Assembly (NCBI GenBank): GCA_007449985.2
Contig: VIIQ02000005.1
Span: forward strand, 434,001-498,000
From: Desmodesmus armatus
Lineage: Eukaryota > Chlorophyta > Chlorophyceae > Sphaeropleales > Scenedesmaceae
Reading direction: 5' to 3'
Length of the DNA stretch: 64,000 nucleotides
Shown here: one piece after another, positions 1-9,197 of the stretch
Position numbering within the stretch: the first letter of the stretch is position 1
Layout: each line of letters opens with the position of its first letter
Notes under the pieces: model-generated
The model's input: the letters and a program-made list of their open reading frames with translations, nothing else
The model's database searches: none
Told to the model about the DNA's origin: nothing
Translations under genes and position numbers: made by a program

Positions 1-1060
1 GCTGACAAGGCTTGTCCCACTTTGACGAATGAGGGCCCAGGCCAGAAAACAGCTTGCGCAGCTCCACAGCCCTACAGGCAGGCAGACAGGGACACACAGG
101 CTCAACACGAGGTAGGCCCTTGCATAATATACACACGTTGACTGCTTGCGTATTGTTGTACACCACTACTCTTCTATAGCTTCACATGGCACCACACCAC
201 ATAAGGGATGACTGCACTGGCTCTGCCTGCACCCCTTGCCACTCTGCCCTGCTGCGGCACCTCAGTGCAGTTCAAGCGCGTCATTCTGTGTCACTCTTTA
301 TTCTGCCCATACCCTCCTGACCCCCCCCTTCTGCTGCCACCCCCTCACTTCTCTCCTTCCCTGCTGCTCTCATACCTGTCAGCCATCTTTGTGTCCAACT
401 GCCCCAGGGCATAGTCACGTCCCACATTTGCAATGAAGCCACCCAGGGAGGCAGCTATGCGCACTGCACGCCCATACACCTGCACATGGGCCACACACAA
501 GGCAGCACCTCTGACATGCTTGCCAGAACCCACTATCCGCCCGAGTTGAAGGCCCAGCTGCTTGTGTACACCGGCATCAGGAATGCATTCACCATTGTCC
601 AGCAAGTCCAGACACAAGACAGATTCTTCAGCACACCTCCATGACCCACCTGTGGCCATTTGCTGCTGAGCTGTGCTGCCAGCTTGTCTGGATCGTATCT
701 GATACCCATCTCCACAAGCAGGGTGGGCAGGTCCGGCGTGAGGGTGTCAAGCTCCATGGCCTCCACCCTGCACACATTGGAAAGCTCATACGTGTGATAA
801 ACGCCTCGCAAATGAGCAGGTGACCACGGCTGCAGCATAGTGCATGCATGCTTCCTACTCACCAGTCCTTCTGACCCGACTCGCTGTAAAACCAGCTCTC
901 CACATTGTAGGTTGGCTGAACCATGCGGTTGGCTGCATCCTTGGTTGCAATAGCCCCCCGAGTGACACGAGTGACTGTTGAGGCCTTGGAAGGCTGTCCT
1001 GAGACATCCTGCTGTCTCCTGCTGCTGCTGCTGCTGTTGTGTGGGGTCACAGCTGTTGCA
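1..1060 (-). CDS. ABC1/ADCK (UbiB-type) atypical kinase, 5' part, cut by window edge
   Basis: Exons read on the minus strand at about 863-1060, 650-767, 376-479 and 1-71 join in phase (TG|G, phase 0, AG|G). The product runs through RAVRIAASLGGF, then ELRKLFSGLGP, then a block that in the next frame reads SFVKVGQALS. That matches the start of the ABC1 domain with its KxGQ motif, as in plastid or mitochondrial ABC1K/ADCK proteins involved in quinone and lipid metabolism. One base is missing at the short G/C run at 33-38: the expected GPSFVKVGQ is split between two frames. This is probably a consensus error; otherwise the gene is broken. The first coding exon and start lie upstream of 1060 and were not resolved. 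The catalytic core lies outside the window, so the organelle and the subfamily are not determined. The family call is firm. Confidence 0.75.
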
Positions 1061-1848
1061 CTGTGCAGGCCTAAGTTGGCACATGGAGTTTTCAACGAAC
1101 TCGGACAAGCTTTGAACGGTGTCTGGTGGCGAGAGTGGCCCCTGAGGCCATGGGTGTGTCTCATCACACCCAGCCACACACACACCACCACAGTCAAATG
1201 AGTGCTTCTTCTTTGCCTTGGCAATCAGCACGTCAACAGCAACGTTATTATCGACATGGAACCATTCGTTGTTGATTGTTCCGCGTGTAGCCAAACACTG
1301 TGTTCTGACGGTTGGCACCGTATCGCCTGTTCGACTTCACTTATCATGTAGTTGTACTCTGGCGCGACTGCTTTCAGCTTACCCACTATATGGTTGGTGA
1401 GATGAGATCGCCACTGTACACATCTGTTCTGCGACTGTGCAACTCTTCTCTGACTTCCTTGCTGGCCCATGCCAGGCTGGCCCAAACTCCCAGTATCAAA
1501 TTGACATATATTGCAGCACGGTTCACTCAGAGCGAGAATTCAAGTTATACAGTCTGTGATATGCACCTGATTGTCTATTGATTCAACACACCTTCTCCTG
1601 ACTCAGGAGGAGACGCCAACTAACGCAGAACAGCTTTGAATTGACCATGCTGCACCTCCCTCCGGAACGCTTGCACTGGTGCACTTCAGATGCACATGTG
1701 AATACCCCATCGGACACAGTGTTGCAGTGTCCGCACGAGGGCTGTGTTGGACAGCTGAAGCGCTGACATACCAGCCTCAGGCTGAGCCTGGCATGCCTGC
1801 GCAGGAATGAAGAAACGTAGGCACCATGACACATCGGACATGGGTACA
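1061..1848. other. Spacer: unresolved 5' end of the ABC1 kinase gene and 3' flank of CRY-DASH copy A
   Basis: This stretch should hold the first exon and promoter of the ABC1 kinase gene and the 3' untranslated region of the neighbouring CRY-DASH gene. Several open frames run across it on both strands, but none shows a recognisable domain. A CTG/CAG-rich patch at about 1019-1038 lies at the start of the first supported kinase exon. No transposon or RNA gene is seen. Confidence 0.4.
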
Positions 1849-4800
1849 TCACCCATACATCTCAAAATTGCTCTTTGGCCGCGATGACCGTCCCTTGCCT
1901 CTGCTACCTCCTGAGCTGCTGCCACCACCCCTGCCCCTGCTACCGCCACCACCACGGCCACCACTGCTCCTAGCTGCATCGCCCCTGTAGCCCTGGAAGG
2001 ACGGGTTGCCACCCACACGGTAGCCGCCATCATCATGAGGCCGGGCAAACTTGGCAGCAGGCACAGGTGGAGGGTAGTCCACACCGATCTGCACGCCATA
2101 CTGCACCTGCTCGTCCTTTGACATCAGCCTGCACACCAACACCAACACACAACCGCACGTGTGAGCTGTACAGGTTGCACAGTTGCAATCACAACCGCCA
2201 GCACTACCCCGTCTCGACTGGCCTTCCAGGCTGAATGACACCTTGTGATGACATGCTGCTTGACACCACATGCTTCCGGTGGTTGCAGCAGGCCCAAGCA
2301 GGCAGGACTACCACATAAATCCTATCACCATGCTTGATGCTTGTCCGCAGCACTCACCAGGGCTGGTGGATCCGGCTGGCTGGCACCCTTGCCAGTTCTG
2401 GCAGCCAGTGTCGTATGTAGTCCCCGTCTGGGTCATAGTCCTTGCTCTGCTTGGTGATGTTGAAGTGGTTGACACGGCCCCCGGTCAGCCCCGCAGCCGA
2501 CACCCAGTTGCCCCAGTTGCTGGCCACATCGTAGTCCAGCAGCAGGTGCTCAAACAGGTCGGCACCACGCCGCCAGTCAACACCAAGGTCCAGCGCAAGG
2601 TACGACGCAACGTTCTGACGACCACGGTTCGACATCCAGCCTGCAAAGCACAACAACAGCAGCCGGAGGGAGCAGCAGACACAGTTGGCACAAACTCACC
2701 CCTAACAACTAGACACCAGTAACTCCATTCAAAGCAGGCCTTTGCAACATGCACGTGACGGCACACTGGCTGCAGTGACTGCGTGTTCCAGCCAGTGACG
2801 CAGCTGCCTGCATCTGGCAGATATGCATCCACTTCAGATTGCCTGGGCCAAGTCGCAGGCAGCTGCGTCACACCGTCACCCAGTAGACGTGAGGACTTTG
2901 TTCATTCAAACTATGTCAGTAACACGGCAAAAACATGCACCAAGCCAACTAAGAAGTCTGCAAGGCAGCCTCAGCAGTGGATTGCATGCATGTATGAAGT
3001 GTACAGAAACGTAGGCAGAGAGTGATGGCCGTAGTATGTCAGGGCGCTACTATCATGCACCAGCCGCCCACCACACAGCAGCCCAGCATGCACCCCACAC
3101 AACCCCCTTCCCTCCTCCACCCCCACCTGTCTGCACCAGCTCCCTCATGTTTGCGTCCACCAGGGGCATGCCTGTGGTGCCAGTTGACCAGCGCCTCCAC
3201 AGCTCAGGGTCAGACGACCAGGGCAGACGGGACATGCCAGCAGGACCGCCCTGGTGGAAAATGCGGTCACCCTGCTTCAGCGCGTAGAACCTGTCAACAC
3301 ACAACGCGCAACAATGGAGGTTGAGCACACATAGTCACTAACACAGTGACAAGGATAGTCAATGCAGTGTAAGCAAGATGACTGCGCAACTGTGTAAGGG
3401 TGCTCCCATAACTACATATCAGCAGTGCCATGTGTGTAGAGCCTGAATTCACAATACCAGGCTACACACAAGTTCCGAGCAAAAAGATGCCACCAAGCTC
3501 CGGCAAACAGACAAGGTAAGTGCTGCCCTTACAGGCAAGGCACATTTAACAAGCCCTACCTGAAGAAGTCCCTCCAAATCAGCTCAAAGATCACCCAGTA
3601 GGTGCTCTTGTTGGCTGTGCGCTGATCCTCATATCTCTTCACCTCCTGGTATATGGTGCGCGGTGATAAGCAGCCAGCCGCCATCCAAGGGGCAAACTTT
3701 GTTGAGTAGTCTGCGCCCAGCATGCCGTTGCGTATCTCAAAGTACTTAGCAATGAGGTCTGTGTCCCACAGGTAGTGCTGCAAGCGCTTGAGGGCCTCCG
3801 ACTCACCACCCTGGGGCAGCAACCATAACACACAGCAGTAAGGCATGACCGGCAGACAGTGCAAAGCGTGTGGGTCGCCCAAAACTAAAACGCACCGACA
3901 CGCCTAGCTTTGGCTGACTGGCGCGGCGATGGCTACTACTCATCAATGACCAAGTTGCAGACTGACAAGCGCAAGTAAGACGGGTTCCCCCACCAGCAAT
4001 GTTCCCTGGGCTTTGAGGCTGTTCAGGTGCTGGTGCAGGCTGGGGTGTGGGCCCCAGCCTGCGCCCTGACAGCTGTACCCCCAGGGGGCCCCACCACCTG
4101 AAGCAGGTGGCAGGGCGGACTGATGTGGCACGGGTATGACTCAATGCAGTGGATGTGGGAGAGCACCACGGGATCTTAAGGCCCATGCGGAAGGAGGGAG
4201 AAACAGCAAGCACAGCAAGGGTGACGCATAATGGTGTGCACCACACACCCACTGCAACAACTGACCAGGCTCCGCTCGCACCTTGAACTGCAGTGCTGCT
4301 TTGCTGGTGGGTGTCGGCTGCTCAGGCGTTTGCCCCTGCGGCCAGGGCAGGTCCTGCCAGCCTGGCAGGGGGCAGGACAGCTGCTGCTGCAGGCTGGCAG
4401 GGAGGCTGGACGCGAGCGGCAGCTGGCCAGCCTTAGGGGAGGGCAGCTCAGCACGGACCTGCACCAGACAACGGAAAGCAGCCGGCAACCCTGTTGGCTC
4501 CACATACCACCCCTTCCTACTTGATTGTTGCTCACAGCCACAACTTTGTTATTGCTCACTGGTCCCCTGCTAGCAAGGCGACACTGACGGCCTCAGCCAG
4601 GTGCTAACACACACGATGTCCCCCTCTCACCTGGCACTTCTTCTCCACCTTCTCCCTGAATGGTGTGAACACATTGGGCATGTCCCCAATCCCTTGAGCA
4701 AAGGGCAGGTCATCAAGGTGGTACAGGGTGGGTCCCCACAGGGTTTGCAGCTGCGCCCTGCCTTTGACTGTTCTGCGCACTGCTGCGTCCACAGCCAGCT

Positions 4801-5436
4801 CCTCACTGGTCACCTCCTGCTGGGTCAGCACCAGGCAGCTGTCAGCACAGCCCTCCAGGGCGCTGGCAATCAGGGACTCAGGGGTGCCCACTGACACCAG
4901 CAGCCCGCTGCCCAGCTGCTGCAGGGAGGTGCGCAGGTCAGACACACAGGACTGCAGGAAGGCTGCTCGATGTGGACCGGTCTTGCTCAAGCCCCAGGGA
5001 CTGGCAGCAAAGAAGCGGGGGTCGTAGCAGTACACAGGCAGCACCTGCAGCGACGGCAGCAAAGCGTAGCACATAGCCAGTGAGAGGCCATTGCTGCCAC
5101 TACGTTGATTGATTGACTCAATTGTTCGCTGTTGAACAAGATCAATACTGGCGTCAAGTCAGAAGCGACCTTGGCTTCATCATTTGGCAGCTATTGCATT
5201 GCAGGAATGTACAATCAGTCTATCCAAACCCAGCCACGTGTGGCCCACACCTCATCAAACTCCTTGGCCTGCAGCTTCTGCACTGCCTGGTGGACGATGG
5301 CATTGTCCCGCAGCCTCAGGTCATTGCGGAACCATAGGATGATGCGCCTGGGAGCTGCGGGGGCAGTCATACTGGAGTCACTGCCGCCAAGAGCAGCTGT
5401 CACACAGTAGTGTCTGCTGCTGGGACGGATGGCCAC
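1849..5436 (-). CDS. CRY-DASH cryptochrome/photolyase, copy A
   Basis: Seven exons (5251-5436, 4631-5044, 4282-4458, 3560-3810, 3127-3290, 2358-2640, 1849-2128) join in phase to about 584 residues. The family binds FAD and usually an antenna folate and repairs cyclobutane dimers in single-stranded or looped DNA; algal members can act in organelles. Seen in the sequence: the N-terminal [13 protein letters not shown] (residues ~26-38); the [18 protein letters not shown] block (~260); the FAD-side run [28 protein letters not shown] followed by [20 protein letters not shown]; and a C-terminal Arg-Gly-Gly-rich tail of ~70 residues as in plant CRY-DASH. Two starts are possible, at 5436 or 5370; the longer form adds 22 residues that could be targeting sequence. 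Several exons are almost identical to copy B and others clearly differ. Confidence 0.93.
2379..2647 (-). repeat. Third near-identical tract in CRY-DASH A (partner 6294-6562)
   Basis: This covers almost all of exon 2358-2640 and the acceptor site, at a constant offset of 3915 bases from 6294-6562. Only a few differences were seen. The two copies encode the same residues from GWMSNRGRQ to LARVPA and then diverge. Confidence 0.8.
3076..3293 (-). repeat. Second near-identical tract in CRY-DASH A (partner 6783-6999)
   Basis: Exon 3127-3290 plus about 50 bases of the following intron match 6783-6999, with one indel near 3100 and one substitution near 3264 (GCGG versus GTGG). The tract ends 3 bases past the exon boundary, exactly where copy A has an intron and copy B continues as exon. 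Confidence 0.8.
3694..4193 (-). repeat. Near-identical duplicated tract in CRY-DASH A (partner 7131-7630)
   Basis: About 500 bases covering the 5' half of exon 3560-3810 and most of the intron upstream of it match 7131-7630 base for base by eye, with one mismatch seen (4148 versus 7585). The identity stops sharply inside the exon at AAACTTTG (3694) and again in the intron at 4193. An intron this similar points to recent conversion or duplication. Confidence 0.85.
4698..5050 (-). repeat. Fourth near-identical tract in CRY-DASH A (partner 8183-8535)
   Basis: Most of exon 4631-5044 and its acceptor match 8183-8535 at an offset of 3485, with about two substitutions seen. The last ~20 codons of the exon lie outside the tract and have diverged ([19 protein letters not shown] versus [19 protein letters not shown]). 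Confidence 0.8.
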
Positions 5437-5935
5437 TTTGGGTGCACAGGATTTGAAAGCTGCAGGGGCCTACACGACAGAGGCAAACACAATGTCAAGG
5501 CCAGATGAGTCAAGCAAATTTCTAGCTGACACATGACCTGCAGGACGACCTGGGCAGCAGCAGTGACAAGTGGCTGCCACACACCTGGTGGACAGCTGCC
5601 AGCAGGCTGGTGGCCCCCACAGCTGAGGCACGACTAGTAGCTTTCAACGCCAGCTTGTAAGCCTACTTACGGACTGAAACAAATTGGCGCACGCTTGACT
5701 GGGAATAGGCTGGCGATCAGCTGAATGACCACCACAGAATTTCAGGTGGGATATCGTTCTCGGATTTGAGTGCAATCGCACTGTAAAACGTTGATCAACT
5801 TTTCCTATTCCGCAACGAACAAAACAACATGCGAACCACGCACCGGCCTGGTAACTGCACTACAAATTGACTTGTTACCGGAACATAAGCAAATGGAGCT
5901 TTCCACCTTACCTTCAGCAGTCTTTGGTGCCGGCA
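5437..5935. other. Spacer between the two CRY-DASH copies
   Basis: This stretch holds the 5' flank of copy A (5437 upward) and the 3' flank of copy B (below 5936). No exon of either copy and no domain-bearing open frame was recognised. It shows no obvious similarity to the exonic blocks shared by the two copies. Confidence 0.4.
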
Positions 5936-8900
5936 TTAACTGGCTGTGCTCCCCTTCTCCTTCCTCTTGCCAGCCTTGCCGCTGGTTTTGATTGGGACTG
6001 TAGCACCAGCAGGGTCGCCTCCAATCGCCTTGCCACCGTGTGGTCGGGTGAAGCTACTGGCTGCAATGGGTTGCGGATAGTCCACCCCAATCACCACACC
6101 ATACCGAGCTTGCTCCTCAGGCGTCAGCAACCTGTATGATGCAGCACACAGCTTTGCTGTCAGTAAATGTGCACAGTGGTAGCTGCACAAGCCAGTATTG
6201 TGTGGCTGCCATGCTGAACAAAGAGCACCAACAACCGCGTGTTTGTCCAGCAGCAACCGCATGCGAACCCACCATGGTGCATGTATCTTGTCTGCTGGCA
6301 CCCTTGCCAGTTCTGGCAGCCAGTGTCGTATGTAGTCCCCGTCTGGGTCATAGTCCTTGCTCTGCTTGGTGATGTTGAAGTGGTTGACACGGCCCCCGGT
6401 CAGCCCCGCAGCCGACACCCAGTTGCCCCAGTTGCTGGCCACATCGTAGTCCAGCAGCAGGTGCTCAAACAGGTCAGCACCACGCCGCCAGTCAACACCA
6501 AGGTCCAGCGCAAGGTACGACGCAACATTCTGACGACCACGGTTCGACATCCAGCCTGCAAATATACAAGTAACAGAGTGAAGGTGCCGCACCTTTGGAA
6601 CTGCCATTTTACACCAGTAACGCAAACTGCAGCAAGCCTGTGTCACAAGCAGGTTCTGGCACACTGGTTTGTTTTGTATATGTTATCTGGACAGGATCTA
6701 GGCCGAACTGCAGGCAGCTGCTGCAAACCAGTTCCCAGATGAACGAGCTTTTTTACAAAGCACGCATAAAGCAAGCAAAACCCAGCAGCCCAGCATGCAC
6801 CCCACACACCCCCTTCCCTCCTCCACCCCCACCTGTCTGCACCAGCTCCCTCATGTTTGCGTCCACCAGGGGCATGCCTGTGGTGCCAGTTGACCAGCGC
6901 CTCCACAGCTCAGGGTCAGACGACCAGGGCAGACGGGACATGCCAGCAGGACCGCCCTGGTGGAAAATGTGGTCACCCTGCTTCAGCGCGTAGAACCTGA
7001 ACCAGTCCCTGCAGGTCAGCTCCCAGATCACCCAGTATGTGCTCTTGTTAGCTGTGCGCTCCTGCTCATACTTGCGGACTTCATGGTTCACTGTGCGAGG
7101 AGACAGGCAGCCCGTCGCCAGCCACGGCCCAAACTTTGTTGAGTAGTCTGCGCCCAGCATGCCGTTGCGTATCTCAAAGTACTTAGCAATGAGGTCTGTG
7201 TCCCACAGGTAGTGCTGCAAGCGCTTGAGGGCCTCCGACTCACCACCCTGGGGCAGCAACCATAACACACAGCAGTAAGGCATGACCGGCAGACAGTGCA
7301 AAGCGTGTGGGTCGCCCAAAACTAAAACGCACCGACACGCCTAGCTTTGGCTGACTGGCGCGGCGATGGCTACTACTCATCAATGACCAAGTTGCAGACT
7401 GACAAGCGCAAGTAAGACGGGTTCCCCCACCAGCAATGTTCCCTGGGCTTTGAGGCTGTTCAGGTGCTGGTGCAGGCTGGGGTGTGGGCCCCAGCCTGCG
7501 CCCTGACAGCTGTACCCCCAGGGGGCCCCACCACCTGAAGCAGGTGGCAGGGCGGACTGATGTGGCACGGGTATGACTCAATGCCGTGGATGTGGGAGAG
7601 CACCACGGGATCTTAAGGCCCATGCGGAAGGGGGGAAAAACAAAAAAAGGGAGGGAGAAACAGCAAGCACAACGCATGATTGTGTGCACCACACACACCC
7701 TGCACCACCTGACCAAGCCCCTTTCGTACCTTGAACTGCAGTGCTGCCTTGCTGTTGGGTGTCGGCTGCTCAGGCATTTGCCCCTGGGGCCAGGGCAGGT
7801 CCTGCCAGCCTGGCAGGGGGCCAGACAGCTGCTGCTGCAGGCTGACAGGGAGGCTGGACGGGAGGGGCAGCTGGCCAGCCTTGGGGGAGGGCAGCTCAGC
7901 ACGGACCTGCACCAGACAAAGGAAAGCAGCAGCCAGTGATGCATCAGCTCTTTCTATCCCAGGCAGGCACTTGCTCAATTCATCCAAAGCAACAATGCCC
8001 TTGATCGCAGCATGGGCTGGTTGCAGTAATATGATTCTGCACCTAAGACACATGGATTGTGCAGTCCCTCTGTCGTAGTCACTCTGTTGATTCCCCTCAG
8101 CTGTGCGCTACCCACCTGGCATTTCTCCTCCACATTATCTTTGAATGGTGTGAACACGTTGGGCATATCTGCCAGGCCCTGTGCAAAGGGCAGGTCATCA
8201 AGGTGGTACAGGGTGGGCCCCCACAGGGTTTGCAGCTGCGCCCTGCCTTTGACTGTTCTGCGCACTGCTGCGTCCACAGCCAGCTCCTCACTGGTCACCT
8301 CCTGCTGGGTCAGCACCAGGCAGCTGTCAGCACAGCCCTCCAGGGCGCTGGCAATCAGGGACTCAGGGGTGCCCACTGACACCAGCAGCCCGCTGCCCAG
8401 CTGCTGCAGGGAGGTGCGCAGGTCAGACACACAGGACTGCAGGAAGGCTGCTCGATGTGGGCCAGTCTTGCTCAAGCCCCAGGGACTGGCAGCAAAGAAG
8501 CGGGGGTCGTAGCAGTACACAGGCAGCACCTGCAGGGGTGGCAGCAGAGGCAGTCAGAGGCATCTCTACCGCGCCAGTTCAACCAGCACGATTGCTTGCA
8601 TTAGGGCGAAAATTTTCTGCAAGGCAGTCAGCAACAAGCCTCGGCGCCAGCATTGACAGACCACCGCGTTGCAACTGCACGCTGATCTACCTTGCCGGTA
8701 GTTGCTGTGTTGTGCTGGTAGTTGATGTGTCTCACCTCATCGAACTCAGTGCCCTGCAGCTTTTGAACTGCACGGTGGACGATGGCATTGTCCCGCAGCC
8801 TCAGGTCGTTGCGAAACCACAGGACAATGCGACGCGGTGGCAGAGCCATGGCAGTGCTGCTGCTACTGCTGCTGGCGACTGCTGCAGGGTGATGGCGGTG

Positions 8901-8972
8901 TGGGTGGCTGTCAGTCGGTGACAGGCATACTGGGGATTGATGAGGGCCCGCTTGCGCAACTTGAGCGCGCAT
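5936..8972 (-). CDS. CRY-DASH cryptochrome/photolyase, copy B (tandem paralogue)
   Basis: Six exons (8736-8972, 8116-8529, 7730-7906, 6833-7247, 6273-6555, 5936-6131) join in phase to about 573 residues. It has the same architecture as copy A, with [14 protein letters not shown] start [10 protein letters not shown], the [15 protein letters not shown] block and [20 protein letters not shown]. Differences from A: exon 6833-7247 carries in one piece what A splits with an intron at [11 protein letters not shown]; the FAD-side run reads WVIWELTCRDWFR instead of [13 protein letters not shown]; and the C-terminus is a short Lys/Ser-rich tail instead of an RGG tail. The start at 8972 gives a 41-residue Ser/His-rich leader; an internal Met at 8849 would give a protein without it. 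All exons are open and in frame, so both copies look functional. Whether B keeps repair activity cannot be told from sequence alone. Confidence 0.92.
6294..6562 (-). repeat. Third near-identical tract in CRY-DASH B (partner 2379-2647)
   Basis: This is the copy B partner of 2379-2647, ending 7 bases into the upstream intron. Confidence 0.8.
6783..6999 (-). repeat. Second near-identical tract in CRY-DASH B (partner 3076-3293)
   Basis: This is the copy B partner of the tract at 3076-3293. It includes the last part of the fused exon and the start of the next intron. Confidence 0.8.
7131..7630 (-). repeat. Near-identical duplicated tract in CRY-DASH B (partner 3694-4193)
   Basis: This is the partner of the copy A tract at a constant offset of 3437 bases. 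It covers the start of exon 6833-7247 and the intron upstream. Just outside it the copies diverge: the exon side changes protein sequence, and the intron side has a short A-rich insertion at about 7635. Confidence 0.85.
8183..8535 (-). repeat. Fourth near-identical tract in CRY-DASH B (partner 4698-5050)
   Basis: This is the copy B partner of 4698-5050, covering most of exon 8116-8529 and its acceptor. Confidence 0.8.
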
Positions 8973-9197
8973 GGCGGCACCCTTCTGCCGCTGCTAGATC
9001 GTTTCCATCCTTTGACTATCTGGGTCACCTGTTGCCGCACAGGACACTCCACTTCCTATCTGCAACCAGACTTACTTCATATCACCTACATTGATACAAT
9101 TCAACGGTTGCACCGGAAACCCCTTTTCAAATGCAACAGCTGTGGGGGTCCGACCCAAAAAAGGGATCCTTGCTGCAAGGACCTTGCACCACAACTT

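Noticed and set aside
3813..4281. Long Pro/Ser-rich open frames in the CRY-DASH intron (also 7250-7729 in copy B)
   Set aside because: Exon 3 ends in phase and joins directly to GGESEALKR, as in all CRY-DASH proteins; including the frames would break the conserved FKGGES junction.
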